Counted from the stretch's first letter, positions 16,860 to 26,007 are shown. The stretch: 64,000 nt of DNA from Klenkia marina (GCF_900101025.1 NZ_FMUH01000009.1:17458-81457), one strand, 5' to 3'. Program-made: numbers and translations. The notes: generated from the letters alone by a model not told the origin.

Positions 16860-18427
16860 CCACCCGACCCACCAAGACGCCCCGCCCCGGCGCACGCGGG
16901 TTCGGCGGCCGCGGCCGCGGCGCCGTGGACTACCTGCAGCCAGCTGATGAGTACCGCGGCACCACCGTGCAGGTGTGCGGGCTGTGGCCCTTCTCCGCCG
17001 GCACCGGCTCCCCGATGGTCGGGGTACCGCTGGGCCGCAACATGATCTCCGGCGCCACGCTGTGCTGCGACCCGGTGTCGTGGTTCCAGCGCGCCAACTT
17101 GATCAGCAACCCCTCCGAATTCGTCCTGGGCCTGCCCGGGCGGGGTAAGAGCTCCCTGGTCCGCAGGCAGGCCCTGGGCCTGCTGGGGTACGGCACCCTG
17201 CCCCTGGTCCTGGGCGACCTCAAGCCCGACTACGTCGACCTCATCCGCGCCGTCGGCGGCCAGGTCGTCCCCCTGGGCCCGGGCCGCGGGTCGATCAACG
17301 TGCTGGACCCCGGCGAGGCCACCGCCGCGGCCGCACGGCTGTCCGGACGGGCCCGCACCGAGGTCCTCGCCGACGCCCACGCCCGCCGCACCACGATGGT
17401 CGCGGCACTGCTCACGATCCTGCGCAGCGCACCGCCGACCGACCGGGAGGAGGCGATCGTCGACCGCGCCCTGGCGGTCCTGGACGAGCGGCACACCGGC
17501 GTGCCGGTGCTGCCCGACCTGCTGCAAGTGATCCGCGAGGCCCCCGACGCCGTCCGGGCCGTCGCCATCGACCGCGGCGACCGCACCCGCTACGACGAGC
17601 TCACCGAGGGCCTGGAGGCCTCCCTGGTCACCCTGTGCACCGGAGGTCGCCTCGGCACCATGTTCGCCCAGCAGAGCACCGCCCCGATGCGCCGGGACAC
17701 CCCGGTCGTGTTCGACGTGTCCTCCATCGACGACGGCCAGACCGACCTGCAGGCCGCGGCCTTGCTCGCCTGCTGGTCCACCGGCTTCGGCACCGTCAAC
17801 GTCGCCAACGCCCTCGCCGACGCCGGCCTCGAACCCCGCCGGCTCTACTTCATCGTCCTGGACGAGCTGTGGCGGGCGCTGCGCGCCGGCCGAGGCATGG
17901 TCGACCGCGTCGACGCCCTCACCCGGCTGAACCGGAACAAGGGCGTCGGGCAGGCGATGGTCTCCCACACCATGAGCGACCTGGCCGCCCTCCCCACCGA
18001 GGAGGACCGGATGAAGGCCCGCGGGTTCGTCGAGCGCGCCGGCATGGTCATCTGCGGTGGCCTGCCCGCAGCAGAGATGCCGCTGCTGCGCACCGCCGTG
18101 CGGGTCTCCCGCGCCGAGGAGGCCATGCTGGCCTCCTGGTCCGACCCGCCGGCCTGGGACCCCGAAACCCTGACCGAGACCGCCCCGCCCGGGCAGGGCA
18201 AGTTCCTGGTCAAGGTCGGCGGCCGACCCGGCATCCCCGTCCAGGTCCGCCTGTCCGAAGTTGAGCGGTCCCTGCACGACACCAACAAGCTCTGGCACCA
18301 GGTATCGAGGATCGGCCAGGTCTCCGACCTCCCACCGGTCGACGCCGACCCCAGGCTGCACGACCTCGCCCACGACGCCGCTCTCGACCTCGGTGGGGTG
18401 GCGGCGGCCGCCGACGTCCCGGCATGA
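16856..18427 (+). CDS. VirB4-like T4SS ATPase
   Basis: 523 residues. Walker A GLPGRGKS at residues 92-99, Walker B YFIVLDELW near residue 327, and the segment GVGQAMVSHTMSDLAALPTE downstream of it are as in TraC/VirB4 ATPases. It powers assembly and substrate transport of the conjugation channel at the membrane. The usual N-terminal VirB4 half is missing, consistent with that part being the preceding SCO6880-like protein. GTGA overlap with the upstream gene, ATGA with the downstream one. Confidence 0.9.
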   Translation: MTTRPTKTPRPGARGFGGRGRGAVDYLQPADEYRGTTVQVCGLWPFSAGTGSPMVGVPLGRNMISGATLCCDPVSWFQRANLISNPSEFVLGLPGRGKSSLVRRQALGLLGYGTLPLVLGDLKPDYVDLIRAVGGQVVPLGPGRGSINVLDPGEATAAAARLSGRARTEVLADAHARRTTMVAALLTILRSAPPTDREEAIVDRALAVLDERHTGVPVLPDLLQVIREAPDAVRAVAIDRGDRTRYDELTEGLEASLVTLCTGGRLGTMFAQQSTAPMRRDTPVVFDVSSIDDGQTDLQAAALLACWSTGFGTVNVANALADAGLEPRRLYFIVLDELWRALRAGRGMVDRVDALTRLNRNKGVGQAMVSHTMSDLAALPTEEDRMKARGFVERAGMVICGGLPAAEMPLLRTAVRVSRAEEAMLASWSDPPAWDPETLTETAPPGQGKFLVKVGGRPGIPVQVRLSEVERSLHDTNKLWHQVSRIGQVSDLPPVDADPRLHDLAHDAALDLGGVAAAADVPA

Positions 18428-20211
18428 GCGCAGTCGACAAGCCCAGCGGCAGCGGGCTGGCCGGCCTGCTGGCGTTGCTGGGCGGCCTGCTCGTGGTCGG
18501 CCTCGGGGTCGGGGCCCTCCGGCTGGCAGCAGCGATCGACGGGGTTCAGCCGCTGCCCCTGCACCCCATCCAGGCCCTCGTCGCGCTCCGGCAGGGCGCG
18601 GGCATCCCGCCCTCCACCGTGCCGGTCCTGGGCACCGCGGCCGGGGTCCTCGCGCTGCTGGCCGCGTTAGCCGGCTGGGTGGTGCACCGTCACCGGTCCA
18701 GGCGCAGCCGGGTCGACCGGGCCGCGGCGAAGATGGGCCGCGGCCGCGACATCGCCCGCCTGGGCCACCGCGGCGGCACCGACACCTCCCGCCGGCTCGG
18801 CGTCGACGGGCCCGGCCTACCGATCGGGCGGGCCGTCGCCGGTGGGCAGCGGCTGTTCTCCTCCTACGAGGACGTCTGCATCGACATCTGGGGACCCCGC
18901 ACCGGCAAGACCACCTCCCGGGCCATCCCCGTCATCCTGGCCGCCCCCGGCACCGTCATCGCCACCTCCAACAAGCGCGACCTACTCGACGCCACCCGCG
19001 ACCCCCGCGCCGAACGCGGCCCGGTGTGGGTGTTCGACCCCCAGGGCATCGCCGACACCCAACCCACCTGGTGGTGGAACCCGCTGACCTTCGTCACCGA
19101 CGAGGTCAAGGCCCGCCAGCTCGCCCGGCTGCTGCATTCGGCGGCACGGGACGCCGGCGCCAAGACCGACGCCTACTTCGACCCCGCCGGCATCGCGCTG
19201 CTCGGGAACCTGCTCCTCGCCGCCGCCTGCGGCGGCCGGGACCTGGCCCAGGTCTACCTGTGGCTCACCGACTCCACCGACGACACCCCCGCCCTGCTGC
19301 TCGAGCAGGCCGGCTACCGGCTCAATGCCGCCAACGTCCGACAGGTGCTGCGGTTCCAGTACAAGCAGCGCGACGGCATCTACGGCACCGCCGAGATCAC
19401 CGTGTCCTTCCTGACCTCGCGCGCCGCGACCGCCTGGGTGTGCCCCACCGGCCCCGGCGACCGCCGGCCCCAGCTCGACGTCGCCGACTTCGTCACCAGC
19501 GGCGGCACCCTCTACCTGCTGTCCAAGGAGGGTGAGGGCTCCACCGGGCCCCTGGTGACCGCTCTGACCAACGCCCTCACCGAGGCCGCCGAGACCATCG
19601 CCCGCGAACTGCCCGGCGGCCGGCTGGCCGTGCCGATGGTCGTCGTCCTGGACGAGGCCGCCAACATCTGCCGCTGGTACAACCTGCCCGACCTCTACTC
19701 CCACTACGGGTCCCGCGGCATCCCGGTCTTCACGATCCTGCAGTCCTGGTCCCAGGGTGTCGCCGTGTGGGGGCGCGACGGCATGCGCAAGCTGTGGTCG
19801 GCCTCCACCGTGCGCGTCTACGGCGGCGGCGTCGCCGAGACCGACTTCCTCCGCGAGCTGTCCACCCTGGTCGGGCAGTACCGGCGCCCCACCGTCAGCA
19901 CCTCCACCGCCAAGGGCGGACGCAGCACGTCCCGGTCTCAGACCCACGAGCTCGTCCTGGACATCGACGACCTGGCCGACCTCCCCCGCGGTCGCGCCGT
20001 CGTCTTCTCCTCCGGCAACCCGGCCACCCTGATCCGCACCGAGCCGTGGCACACCGGGCCGCACGCGGCCGCCGTGGCCGCATCCCAGGCAGCCCACGAC
20101 CCCGCAGCGCGCATCGACCGCCCCGCCATCGGGCGGCAGGACCCGCTCCCGGATGTGCCCACGCCTATGCAGCTGCGTGAGGACTGGGCAGGGCCCGGCA
20201 CCCGACGATGA
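18424..20211 (+). CDS. VirD4/TraG-type conjugative coupling ATPase
   Basis: 595 residues with two N-terminal membrane helices (residues 10-38 and 66-88). Walker A GPRTGKT is at about 157-163 and Walker B VVVLDEAAN around 415. The region FTILQSWSQGVAVWGRDGM is typical for the TraM-recognition part. It connects the relaxase-DNA complex to the secretion channel. It is the last large gene of the T4SS operon. Confidence 0.92.
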   Translation: MSAVDKPSGSGLAGLLALLGGLLVVGLGVGALRLAAAIDGVQPLPLHPIQALVALRQGAGIPPSTVPVLGTAAGVLALLAALAGWVVHRHRSRRSRVDRAAAKMGRGRDIARLGHRGGTDTSRRLGVDGPGLPIGRAVAGGQRLFSSYEDVCIDIWGPRTGKTTSRAIPVILAAPGTVIATSNKRDLLDATRDPRAERGPVWVFDPQGIADTQPTWWWNPLTFVTDEVKARQLARLLHSAARDAGAKTDAYFDPAGIALLGNLLLAAACGGRDLAQVYLWLTDSTDDTPALLLEQAGYRLNAANVRQVLRFQYKQRDGIYGTAEITVSFLTSRAATAWVCPTGPGDRRPQLDVADFVTSGGTLYLLSKEGEGSTGPLVTALTNALTEAAETIARELPGGRLAVPMVVVLDEAANICRWYNLPDLYSHYGSRGIPVFTILQSWSQGVAVWGRDGMRKLWSASTVRVYGGGVAETDFLRELSTLVGQYRRPTVSTSTAKGGRSTSRSQTHELVLDIDDLADLPRGRAVVFSSGNPATLIRTEPWHTGPHAAAVAASQAAHDPAARIDRPAIGRQDPLPDVPTPMQLREDWAGPGTRR

Positions 20212-20639
20212 CCGCCGACGTCAACGAGTGGGACGAGGACACCTCTGCCCCCAGCTCGGCCGCGGCTGCGGCCGAGGACGATCCCGAGCTCCTGCCGTTG
20301 GCCTACCCGACCCTGGTCGCCTGGGTCGAGGGACTGCTGGCGCCGATGTACCGCCGGGCCGTCGACGGCCGGGCCACCACCTGGTGCCCGGACTGGTGGC
20401 GTCACGCCGAGGCCATCACCCGTCTGGAGGCGATCTGGCGGGCCTGGGAGCACCTACGCCTGGACCCGGCCACCGGGATCAGCGTCTGGTTCACCATGCA
20501 CGCCGACCCGAACATGGCCGTCTTGCTGGACCCCGCGGGCCCCTTCTCTGGCTGCACCCCCTCGCGGGGTCACCGCCCGGACAACCTGGCTGCCCTGCCC
20601 ACCGCCGCGCCACCGGCAGCCCTCTTCACCGCACTGTGA
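20208..20639 (+). CDS. DUF4913-like protein
   Basis: 143 residues. An acidic N-terminus is followed by LVAWVEGLLAPMYRR, WCPDWWRHAEAITRLEAIWR and WFTMHADPNMAVLLDP, the Trp- and His-rich core found in DUF4913 proteins that accompany actinobacterial TraG genes. Probably cytoplasmic and linked to the coupling protein or relaxosome; the biochemical role is unknown. ATGA overlap with the coupling-protein gene. Confidence 0.8.
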   Translation: MTADVNEWDEDTSAPSSAAAAAEDDPELLPLAYPTLVAWVEGLLAPMYRRAVDGRATTWCPDWWRHAEAITRLEAIWRAWEHLRLDPATGISVWFTMHADPNMAVLLDPAGPFSGCTPSRGHRPDNLAALPTAAPPAALFTAL

Positions 20640-20649
20640 GCGCTCCCGG

Positions 20650-21321
20650 TCAGCGTGAGGGGCTCTGCACCTCGACGCCGGCCCCGCGACCCCGCGCACG
20701 GCGCCGAGCCTTGGGCGCCGCGGCCGGCCGCTGGGCGGCAGCAGCCACGGGCGTCGGATGCGACTGGGCGGCCAGCGCCCGAGCCTGAGCGACGTCGGCT
20801 TCCACGCCCGCGTCCTCCAGGTGCGCAGTCAGGGCCGCGACCCGGGAACCCGCGCCATCGGTCCGGGCTTCGCGGTCGGTCACCGATCGCGCGTCGTCCC
20901 GGCCGAGGACGGCCACCGCCGTCGGCACATCCCGCGAGGCGCGGTCCCCGGCCACCGCATCAGCCGGCGAACCGGGGTCGACCCCGAACCGGCGGTCGGC
21001 CAGGTCCCGGATCCGGTCCCGCTCGGCGGACATGGCCGGGTCGTCCCAGCTCGCCGCCCGCTGCCATGCCTCGGCGAGCTCGTCGAGGTCAACGCTGTCG
21101 CCCCGCCGCACGACGTCCTGCACGCTGCGCAGCGCGAGCTGCCGCTCCACGTCCAGCTGAGCCTGCACCGTCGCGGCCCGGGCGTCGGACTCTCGAGCTG
21201 CCTCCCGCAACCTGGCCTCCCGCTGCCGAGCGGCCTGCTCGGCGAGCTGCCCGGCGGCGGTCAGCGCGACCCGCACGGTCGTGGCCACGACCTCGCCGGC
21301 GTTGTCCTCGGACTCGCTCAT
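20650..21321 (-). CDS. helical hypothetical protein next to the relaxase
   Basis: 223 residues, strongly helical and charged. Residues 20-70 form a likely coiled coil (EQAARQREARLREAARESDA), and the C-terminus is basic (KARRRARGRGAG). It lies 30 bases after the relaxase stop in the same direction, so it may be a relaxosome accessory factor (inference). It converges on the T4SS operon. Confidence 0.7.
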   Translation of the reverse strand: MSESEDNAGEVVATTVRVALTAAGQLAEQAARQREARLREAARESDARAATVQAQLDVERQLALRSVQDVVRRGDSVDLDELAEAWQRAASWDDPAMSAERDRIRDLADRRFGVDPGSPADAVAGDRASRDVPTAVAVLGRDDARSVTDREARTDGAGSRVAALTAHLEDAGVEADVAQARALAAQSHPTPVAAAAQRPAAAPKARRRARGRGAGVEVQSPSR

Positions 21322-21351
21322 CAGCTGCTCCTGTCCCGATCGGGTGCTGCC

Positions 21352-22917
21352 TCATCTGGTGGGTGCCTCGCGGTCGCGACCGGCACCCGGGGCCGTCGTC
21401 GACGCCCGCCCTGGCAGGCGCGAAGGTGCAGGGGCCGACGGCAGGACAGGGCCGACGGCGCGCACCGGCGCCGACGGGGCCCTGACCGTGACGGCCGCCG
21501 GCTCAGGTAGCTGACGGCGGACCTGCTCGAGCTGCGTCCGGACGACGGCCTCGATCTCGGCTGCGCGCCGTAGGTCACCCGCGGCCAGGTGCGCGTCGTG
21601 GATGGCCTTCGAGGTGTTGGCCAGCTGCCGGAACAGCGCAGCGGTGGCAACCGGCCCGGCGCCGCCATGGCCGATCGAGGCCAGCAGCAGCGCCGCCCCA
21701 CGGGCGGTGGGTCCCGAGCTGCGGTACGTGGGCCGACGAACTTGGGCCGAGGCGCCCAGCACCTTGGCCGCCGCAGCCAGCGGGCCCGGGGTGGTCTCCG
21801 TCTGCCGGGACCAGGCCGCGAACGCACCGGCAGTCTCCGCCGACACCCGCGTCCAGGTGGCGGTGTCCCCGGGCTGCACGCCGCGCAGGTACTCCCGCAG
21901 GTCGCGGACGTCGGCGGTCACCGCAGCCCAGTCGGCGGCGGTGAGCTCCACCAGCTCGCGACCTGGTGCGGCCGGTGGCCGGCCCCTGCCCGCGGCGACC
22001 CACTCCGCGGCCGCGGCGCTGGCCGCGGCCGGGCTGTCGGGCCACGCCTCGCGCAGCCGAGGCAGGGTGAGGTCTTGGGCCAGGCGGCCGCCACCGAACC
22101 ACACCGGCCCGCGGCCGGCGGCCCGGTCGGCCGCGGTGGGCTTCATCGCCACCGAGAACCCGACGACGACGTCGGACGTCCCGGTCGCCAGGCGCGGGCG
22201 CACGAGCGCGCCGTCGCCGCGCAGCCGGCGGACGAACTCGGCCTCATCGACCGCGGCGGTCGCTGCGGCCCGGACCTGCCGCTCGAGCAGGACCCGGGCG
22301 GGCTCCTCCGCCCCTTCGCGCTTGGCGCGCTGCAGCTCCGCCGGCTTCACACCTCGGGTGCCTCGGTCGAGCTCGCGGGACTGCAGGACGTCCAGGCCGT
22401 GCTTGTGCTCGAGCTGGTTGGCCAGCTTCTGCACCCGCCAGAAGTCGTGGCTGACGCGGGCCTTCGTCCCGTCCTCCCGGACCAGGGACACCGCGATGTG
22501 GATGTGGTCGTTGCCTCCCTTGGAGGCGCCGTGGTGCACCGCGACCCATCGGCAGGGCGCCCGCCCCTCATCGGCGGTGCCCGCGGCCCCGGAGAAGCCC
22601 ATGCCGTCGACCAGGTCCTGGGCGATGGCCGCCCACCGCTGGTCACCGATCTGCCCTTCCTCGGGGCGCAGGGACAGCGAGCAGTGCCACACGTCCCCGC
22701 CGCCGACCTCGACGCCCAGCGAGGCGCGGGGGTGGTCCAGGGTGCGGCCGACCGCCAGTGCCGCGGCCGGGCTGAGCTCGTCGTCGCTGAACCACGCCAT
22801 GACCGCTGAGTCCCCGGCCACCAGGTGGGGCTCGGTGTGCTCGTTGGCCCGCCCGGGGCCGGCCAGGTAGGCCAGCAGCCCGCGCATGTTGGACCCGCGG
22901 GTCACATTCGGCATCAT
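21352..22917 (-). CDS. conjugative relaxase (MobA/VirD2-like nuclease)
   Basis: 521 residues. The N-terminal 150 residues carry the relaxase signature: the histidine triad in VAVHHGASKGGNDHIHIAVS (His near 128/129, 138 and 140), preceded by a strand VWHCSLSLRPEEG. A catalytic Tyr may be Y17 (LLAYLAG). The rest is a helical C-terminal region. It nicks one strand at oriT and pilots it into the recipient. The start overlaps the MobC stop (ATGA). The profile fits a MOBP/MOBQ-type enzyme; exact class undetermined. Confidence 0.9.
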   Translation of the reverse strand: MMPNVTRGSNMRGLLAYLAGPGRANEHTEPHLVAGDSAVMAWFSDDELSPAAALAVGRTLDHPRASLGVEVGGGDVWHCSLSLRPEEGQIGDQRWAAIAQDLVDGMGFSGAAGTADEGRAPCRWVAVHHGASKGGNDHIHIAVSLVREDGTKARVSHDFWRVQKLANQLEHKHGLDVLQSRELDRGTRGVKPAELQRAKREGAEEPARVLLERQVRAAATAAVDEAEFVRRLRGDGALVRPRLATGTSDVVVGFSVAMKPTAADRAAGRGPVWFGGGRLAQDLTLPRLREAWPDSPAAASAAAAEWVAAGRGRPPAAPGRELVELTAADWAAVTADVRDLREYLRGVQPGDTATWTRVSAETAGAFAAWSRQTETTPGPLAAAAKVLGASAQVRRPTYRSSGPTARGAALLLASIGHGGAGPVATAALFRQLANTSKAIHDAHLAAGDLRRAAEIEAVVRTQLEQVRRQLPEPAAVTVRAPSAPVRAVGPVLPSAPAPSRLPGRASTTAPGAGRDREAPTR

Positions 22918-23417
22918 CGCTGATCGCCCTCGTCGGGCTCGGCCAGCGTGCTGGACCAGTCCGTCTCCGGCGCGCTCTCGGGCGTCGCACCCGCCCGCGC
23001 CGCCTCCAGGATCTCCCTGGCCCGGACCGGCTCGGCCAGCGCGTCCACGGCGCCGTCGATCCGGGGCACCAGTCGGCGCACCGCGGCCAGCACCGCGGCC
23101 GCGTCGGCGGGGAAGTCCTCGGTCGCGTTCGCGTGCCGGGCGACCTGGTTGACGTTGTTGGACACCGCGGCCAGCAGCCGGCGGACGGCGAAGAGCTCCA
23201 CGATCGCGTCGCGGCGGGCCGAGGCCGTCTCCCGGTCGCCGGCCAGAGCGGACTCCACCAGCAGCCGCGGCACCGTGACGCCCTGCTGCTCAGCCAGCTG
23301 CGCCAGCAGGTCACCCTCGGCCGGGGCCACGTAGACGACGTGCCGGCGAGACCGGCCGCCGGAGAAGTTCGCCCGCCGACGGCGGAACTTGCCGGGCGGC
23401 GTCGGCTCGTTGGTCAT
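22914..23417 (-). CDS. mobC: MobC-like relaxosome protein
   Basis: 167 residues from the ATG at 23417. A basic N-terminus (RRRRANFSGGRSRRH) and RHH-like segment are followed by the MobC-like AVRRLLAAVSNNVNQVARHA. It helps the relaxase to open oriT. The frame stays open upstream to 23903, but that extension covers the palindromic oriT-like region and is not protein-like. Candidate oriT lies 55-130 bases upstream of the start. Confidence 0.85.
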   Translation of the reverse strand: MTNEPTPPGKFRRRRANFSGGRSRRHVVYVAPAEGDLLAQLAEQQGVTVPRLLVESALAGDRETASARRDAIVELFAVRRLLAAVSNNVNQVARHANATEDFPADAAAVLAAVRRLVPRIDGAVDALAEPVRAREILEAARAGATPESAPETDWSSTLAEPDEGDQR

Positions 23418-23472
23418 GCCCTTGCCCTCCCGCTCTCGGCCCAGCGCAGCGACCCCGGAACCAGGGACCCGA

Positions 23473-23550
23473 CACCCGTCAGGGTGCGGCACGTTCCGCC
23501 CTCTGTCCAGAGGGCGGAGCGGGTTACAGCACGTAAGTGCATAGCTTGCT
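23473..23550. other. candidate origin of transfer (oriT)
   Basis: Directly upstream of mobC. A small dyad CACCC-GTCA-GGGTG (23473-23486) and a perfect 10-bp hairpin TCCGCCCTCT-GTCC-AGAGGGCGGA (23495-23518) are followed after 15 bases by GTAAGTGCATAG (TAAGTGC at 23534-23540). A hairpin followed by TAAGTGC resembles the nic region of the RSF1010/MOBQ group. The nick site is inferred by analogy. Confidence 0.55.
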
Positions 23551-23701
23551 CCATCGGCCACTGCTTTGGAGGGCCGCTGACGGACCGCATCGGGAAGGGG
23601 CGCACGACGGCCTACCGGCCCGGCTACGCCGGAAGAGAGAAGGACTGGCTGCGCCAGCCAATCGATGTCTGGGCCCTCAGCTTCCCGGCGCCCGTCTCCC
23701 C

Positions 23702-23783
23702 GTCCAGGGACGCCAACCATCTTCGAGCGCGGTCGCTGCGCTCCCTTGTTTCGCTCCAAGATCGTTGGCTCTTCGCCCTGGAC
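23702..23783. repeat. long imperfect inverted repeat in the intergenic region after oriT
   Basis: GTCCAGGG (23702-23709) pairs with CCCTGGAC (23776-23783), and GCCAACcATCTTcGAGCG (23712-23729) pairs with CGCTCcAAGATcGTTGGC (23752-23769), giving an 82-bp structure with a 22-base loop. It lies between oriT and the PIN-toxin gene in a 567-base stretch (23418-23984) without genes. Possible terminator of the toxin operon or a second part of the transfer or replication origin. Confidence 0.5.
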
Positions 23784-23984
23784 AGCGAGCCTCGCGGGCG
23801 CCTCACCGGCGCTGGCGCGGGCAGGCGGAACTACACCGCCCGCCCCACCACACCGGGCCCCGACCACCACCCGCGCACCGCACCCCCGCGCACCCACAGA
23901 CACGGGTCGACGGCTCCGCCGCGGTCGTGGACGCCGCCACCACCATCGGGCGATGACCTATCGCAGCGCTGCTCCGCGTGGGTG

Positions 23985-24557
23985 TCAGGTGCGCAGCAGG
24001 TGCACGGCCGCGCCCATCGCGTACCGGGTGGCCAGGAGCTGCAACACGTCCTCGGTAGTCCACTGCTGGCCGATGCGCCCGGAGCGATCGGCGATGGCCT
24101 GCACCGCTCGGCGGGCGGCCGCGGGATCGGCGCTCACGATGGCCAGGGCGAACGCCGCCGGGGGCAGCACCTGCAGGCCCGCCGGTAGCGCTGTGGGCGG
24201 GAAGTCCTTCAGGTTGGCCGTCACGATCACCGCCGCGCGGGCGGTGACCGCCGCGGCCGCGACGTGCTCGTCGTCGGGGTCGGGCAGCCCGAACGTGCCC
24301 TCCAGCGGCTCCCATTCGGTGACCATGGCGTCACCGAAGCCCATCATCATGATCGCGATCAGTCGGGTGGCGCGCTGGGCGGCGTCGGCCGGGTCGGTGC
24401 CGCGGGTGACGAGCTTGGCGGCTTCGTGGAACTCCAGCTCGGCCAGTACCGCCTTGCTCCACACCGGCCGGTAGGTGCCCTCGATGGCCAGGGACAGCAG
24501 GAAGTCCCGCTGCAGGCTGGGCCACAGCACCGAGGTGTCGAGCATGGCCGTCAGCAC
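23985..24557 (-). CDS. PIN-domain toxin
   Basis: About 190 residues. MLDTSVLWP near the start gives the first PIN aspartate. Further acidic residues are in VLAELEFHEAAK and LPDPDDEHV, the layout of VapC-like RNases. A start at ATG 24545 is also possible (four residues shorter). The antitoxin-like gene lies 57 bases upstream in the same direction. Likely a growth-inhibiting RNase that stabilises the element. Confidence 0.85.
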   Translation of the reverse strand: MLTAMLDTSVLWPSLQRDFLLSLAIEGTYRPVWSKAVLAELEFHEAAKLVTRGTDPADAAQRATRLIAIMMMGFGDAMVTEWEPLEGTFGLPDPDDEHVAAAAVTARAAVIVTANLKDFPPTALPAGLQVLPPAAFALAIVSADPAAARRAVQAIADRSGRIGQQWTTEDVLQLLATRYAMGAAVHLLRT

Positions 24558-24614
24558 GCCGAGCAGTCTCCCGCCCCTACCCGCGCTTCCTGCGCCGACC
24601 GGGGCCGGGGTGCC

Positions 24615-25118
24615 TCAGCTCGTGGTGGTGGCCCGGCGGCGCGCGGCAACGGCCCGGCGGGCAGTGCGCAGCTGGTCGAGCACCACCTCGGGGTCGTCCT
24701 CCTCCGCGGTGGCCAGCGCCTCCAGAGCTGCGTACTGCTGGGTCCGGCGGCGTTCGCGGTAGGCCAGCACGTCGTGCAGCAGGATCCGCCGGCGGTTGCC
24801 GGCCCGCTCGAACGGCATCTCCCCGTCCTCAAGCAGCTTGATCACCGTCGGGCGGCTAACACCCAGCAGGTCCGCGGCCTGCTGGGTGGTCAGCGTCTTG
24901 GACTGCGGGACCACCGTGACCGCCAGGCCCTGATGCATCGCCTCGATCACCTGCCGCAACGCCCGCAGCGTCTCCAGGGGAACCGGCACCTGCTCCCCCG
25001 TACCCGTGACCAGGTATTGCTGGTCAGAGCCGGCTGCAGGCACGGCGAGGGCGTCGTGCAGCGGCCCGACCTCGGCGTCGGGCAGGTAGGTCTGCGGGTG
25101 CAGCGGCGTCGCGGCCAT
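24615..25118 (-). CDS. antitoxin with excisionase-type helix-turn-helix
   Basis: 167 residues. Residues about 72-122 (KTLTTQQAADLLGVSRPTVI then PFERAGNRRRI) are an HTH_17/excisionase-like DNA-binding domain; the rest is helical and probably binds the PIN toxin. It is the first gene of the toxin-antitoxin operon. AAAGGAGGG precedes the ATG. A TTATT-CGC-AATAA dyad just upstream is a likely autoregulatory operator. Confidence 0.85.
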   Translation of the reverse strand: MAATPLHPQTYLPDAEVGPLHDALAVPAAGSDQQYLVTGTGEQVPVPLETLRALRQVIEAMHQGLAVTVVPQSKTLTTQQAADLLGVSRPTVIKLLEDGEMPFERAGNRRRILLHDVLAYRERRRTQQYAALEALATAEEDDPEVVLDQLRTARRAVAARRRATTTS

Positions 25119-25127
25119 GACCCTCCT

Positions 25128-25140
25128 TTATTCGCAATAA
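25128..25140. promoter_or_regulatory. operator candidate of the PIN toxin-antitoxin operon
   Basis: Perfect dyad TTATT-CGC-AATAA ten bases upstream of the antitoxin start, in an otherwise GC-rich region. Confidence 0.45.
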
Positions 25141-25165
25141 TCGTAAGCCGGTTGCGGATAGAGCG

Positions 25166-25501
25166 CTAGGGGCCTTCTGGTGTGTTCGCGCGTCCAGGAC
25201 GGAGCCGGTAGTGGATGGAGGAGGGCGCGACCCCGGCGGCGCGGGCGATGTCGGAGACCGGGTGGCCGGCGGCCGCGGCGAGCTTGATCAGGTGGACCCA
25301 GCGGGCAGTGGCCGTGGCGAAGGCCCGCCGTCGGTCACCCACGTCGAGGCCCGAGTCGTGGTCGGTGCCGTCGGGTTCGGCGACGGCGTCGGCGACGGCG
25401 TCGGCGACCCGGATGCGTGCCGCGCGGCGGACGGCCGCCGCAGCCTGCAGCTCGCGGAGCACGCTGCCGGGGGCCAGCTGGGGTCGGGGCGGGTAGGACA
25501 C
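25166..25501 (-). CDS. small HTH protein
   Basis: 111 residues. The C-terminal half (LIKLAAAAGHPVSDIARAAG then VAPSSIHYRLR) is a clear helix-turn-helix of the sigma-region or resolvase type. The N-terminal half is an Ala/Arg-rich helix. GTG start eight bases from the end of the upstream gene, so probably one operon with the 165-residue protein. Likely DNA-binding; target unknown. Confidence 0.7.
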   Translation of the reverse strand: MSYPPRPQLAPGSVLRELQAAAAVRRAARIRVADAVADAVAEPDGTDHDSGLDVGDRRRAFATATARWVHLIKLAAAAGHPVSDIARAAGVAPSSIHYRLRPGRANTPEGP

Positions 25502-25509
25502 GGGCTCGG

Positions 25510-26007
25510 TCAGTCCCGGGGTGGCCAGGGCGCTAGCGGGGGCAGCGGGTCGCTGGGGAACCCGTCGCTGTCGATGTCGCGGTGCTCGTGGCTGCCGCCG
25601 GCGTGGGAGATCGCGGCGAGCAGCAGCTGCAGGTGACGCCGGTCGAGGCCGGAGGCGACGTCGCCCAGGTCGAGGGGCTGGCCGTCGGCGATCGACGCCG
25701 CGGCGCGCAGGATCCGTAGCTGGCCGCTGCTGCCTTCGATCCGGCTGGCGCGCAGGGCTGCGTCGAGGTCGGTCCAGGTGATGGCCGCCCAGCCGACCCC
25801 GGGAACCTCGCCGGTGGGGGGTGCGGTGGGGTCCTCGTCGGATTCCACCGCGATGAGGTCGGCGGCGGCCAGGGCGGGCAGCCAGTGGCCGGCGTTGGCC
25901 AGCAGGAGGATCGCGGCCTCGGCGGTGTAGTCACCGACCGCGGTGCGCAGCAGCGCCGATTCCAGGTCGACCGGGTCCAGGTCGGCGGCGCGGGGTTCGA
26001 AAAGCAC
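25510..26007 (-). CDS. hypothetical helical protein
   Basis: 165 residues from a GTG at 26007 preceded by GAGGA. No family recognised. Ala/Leu-rich helical segments (AEAAILLLANAGHWLPALAA, RRHLQLLLAAISHAGG) and an acidic C-terminal stretch. The frame extends upstream to 26082 without protein-like sequence. In the run of small genes behind the ParB-like gene. Confidence 0.6.
   Translation of the reverse strand: MLFEPRAADLDPVDLESALLRTAVGDYTAEAAILLLANAGHWLPALAAADLIAVESDEDPTAPPTGEVPGVGWAAITWTDLDAALRASRIEGSSGQLRILRAAASIADGQPLDLGDVASGLDRRHLQLLLAAISHAGGSHEHRDIDSDGFPSDPLPPLAPWPPRD

Noticed and set aside
15240..18373. Long minus-strand frames (551 and 629 codons) opposite the T4SS genes
   Set aside because: Shadow frames; the + strand encodes VirB4- and SCO6880-like proteins with motifs and overlapping starts.
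23418..23903. Upstream extension of the mobC frame
   Set aside because: Covers the oriT-like hairpins and is not protein-like; ATG 23417 gives a normal MobC.
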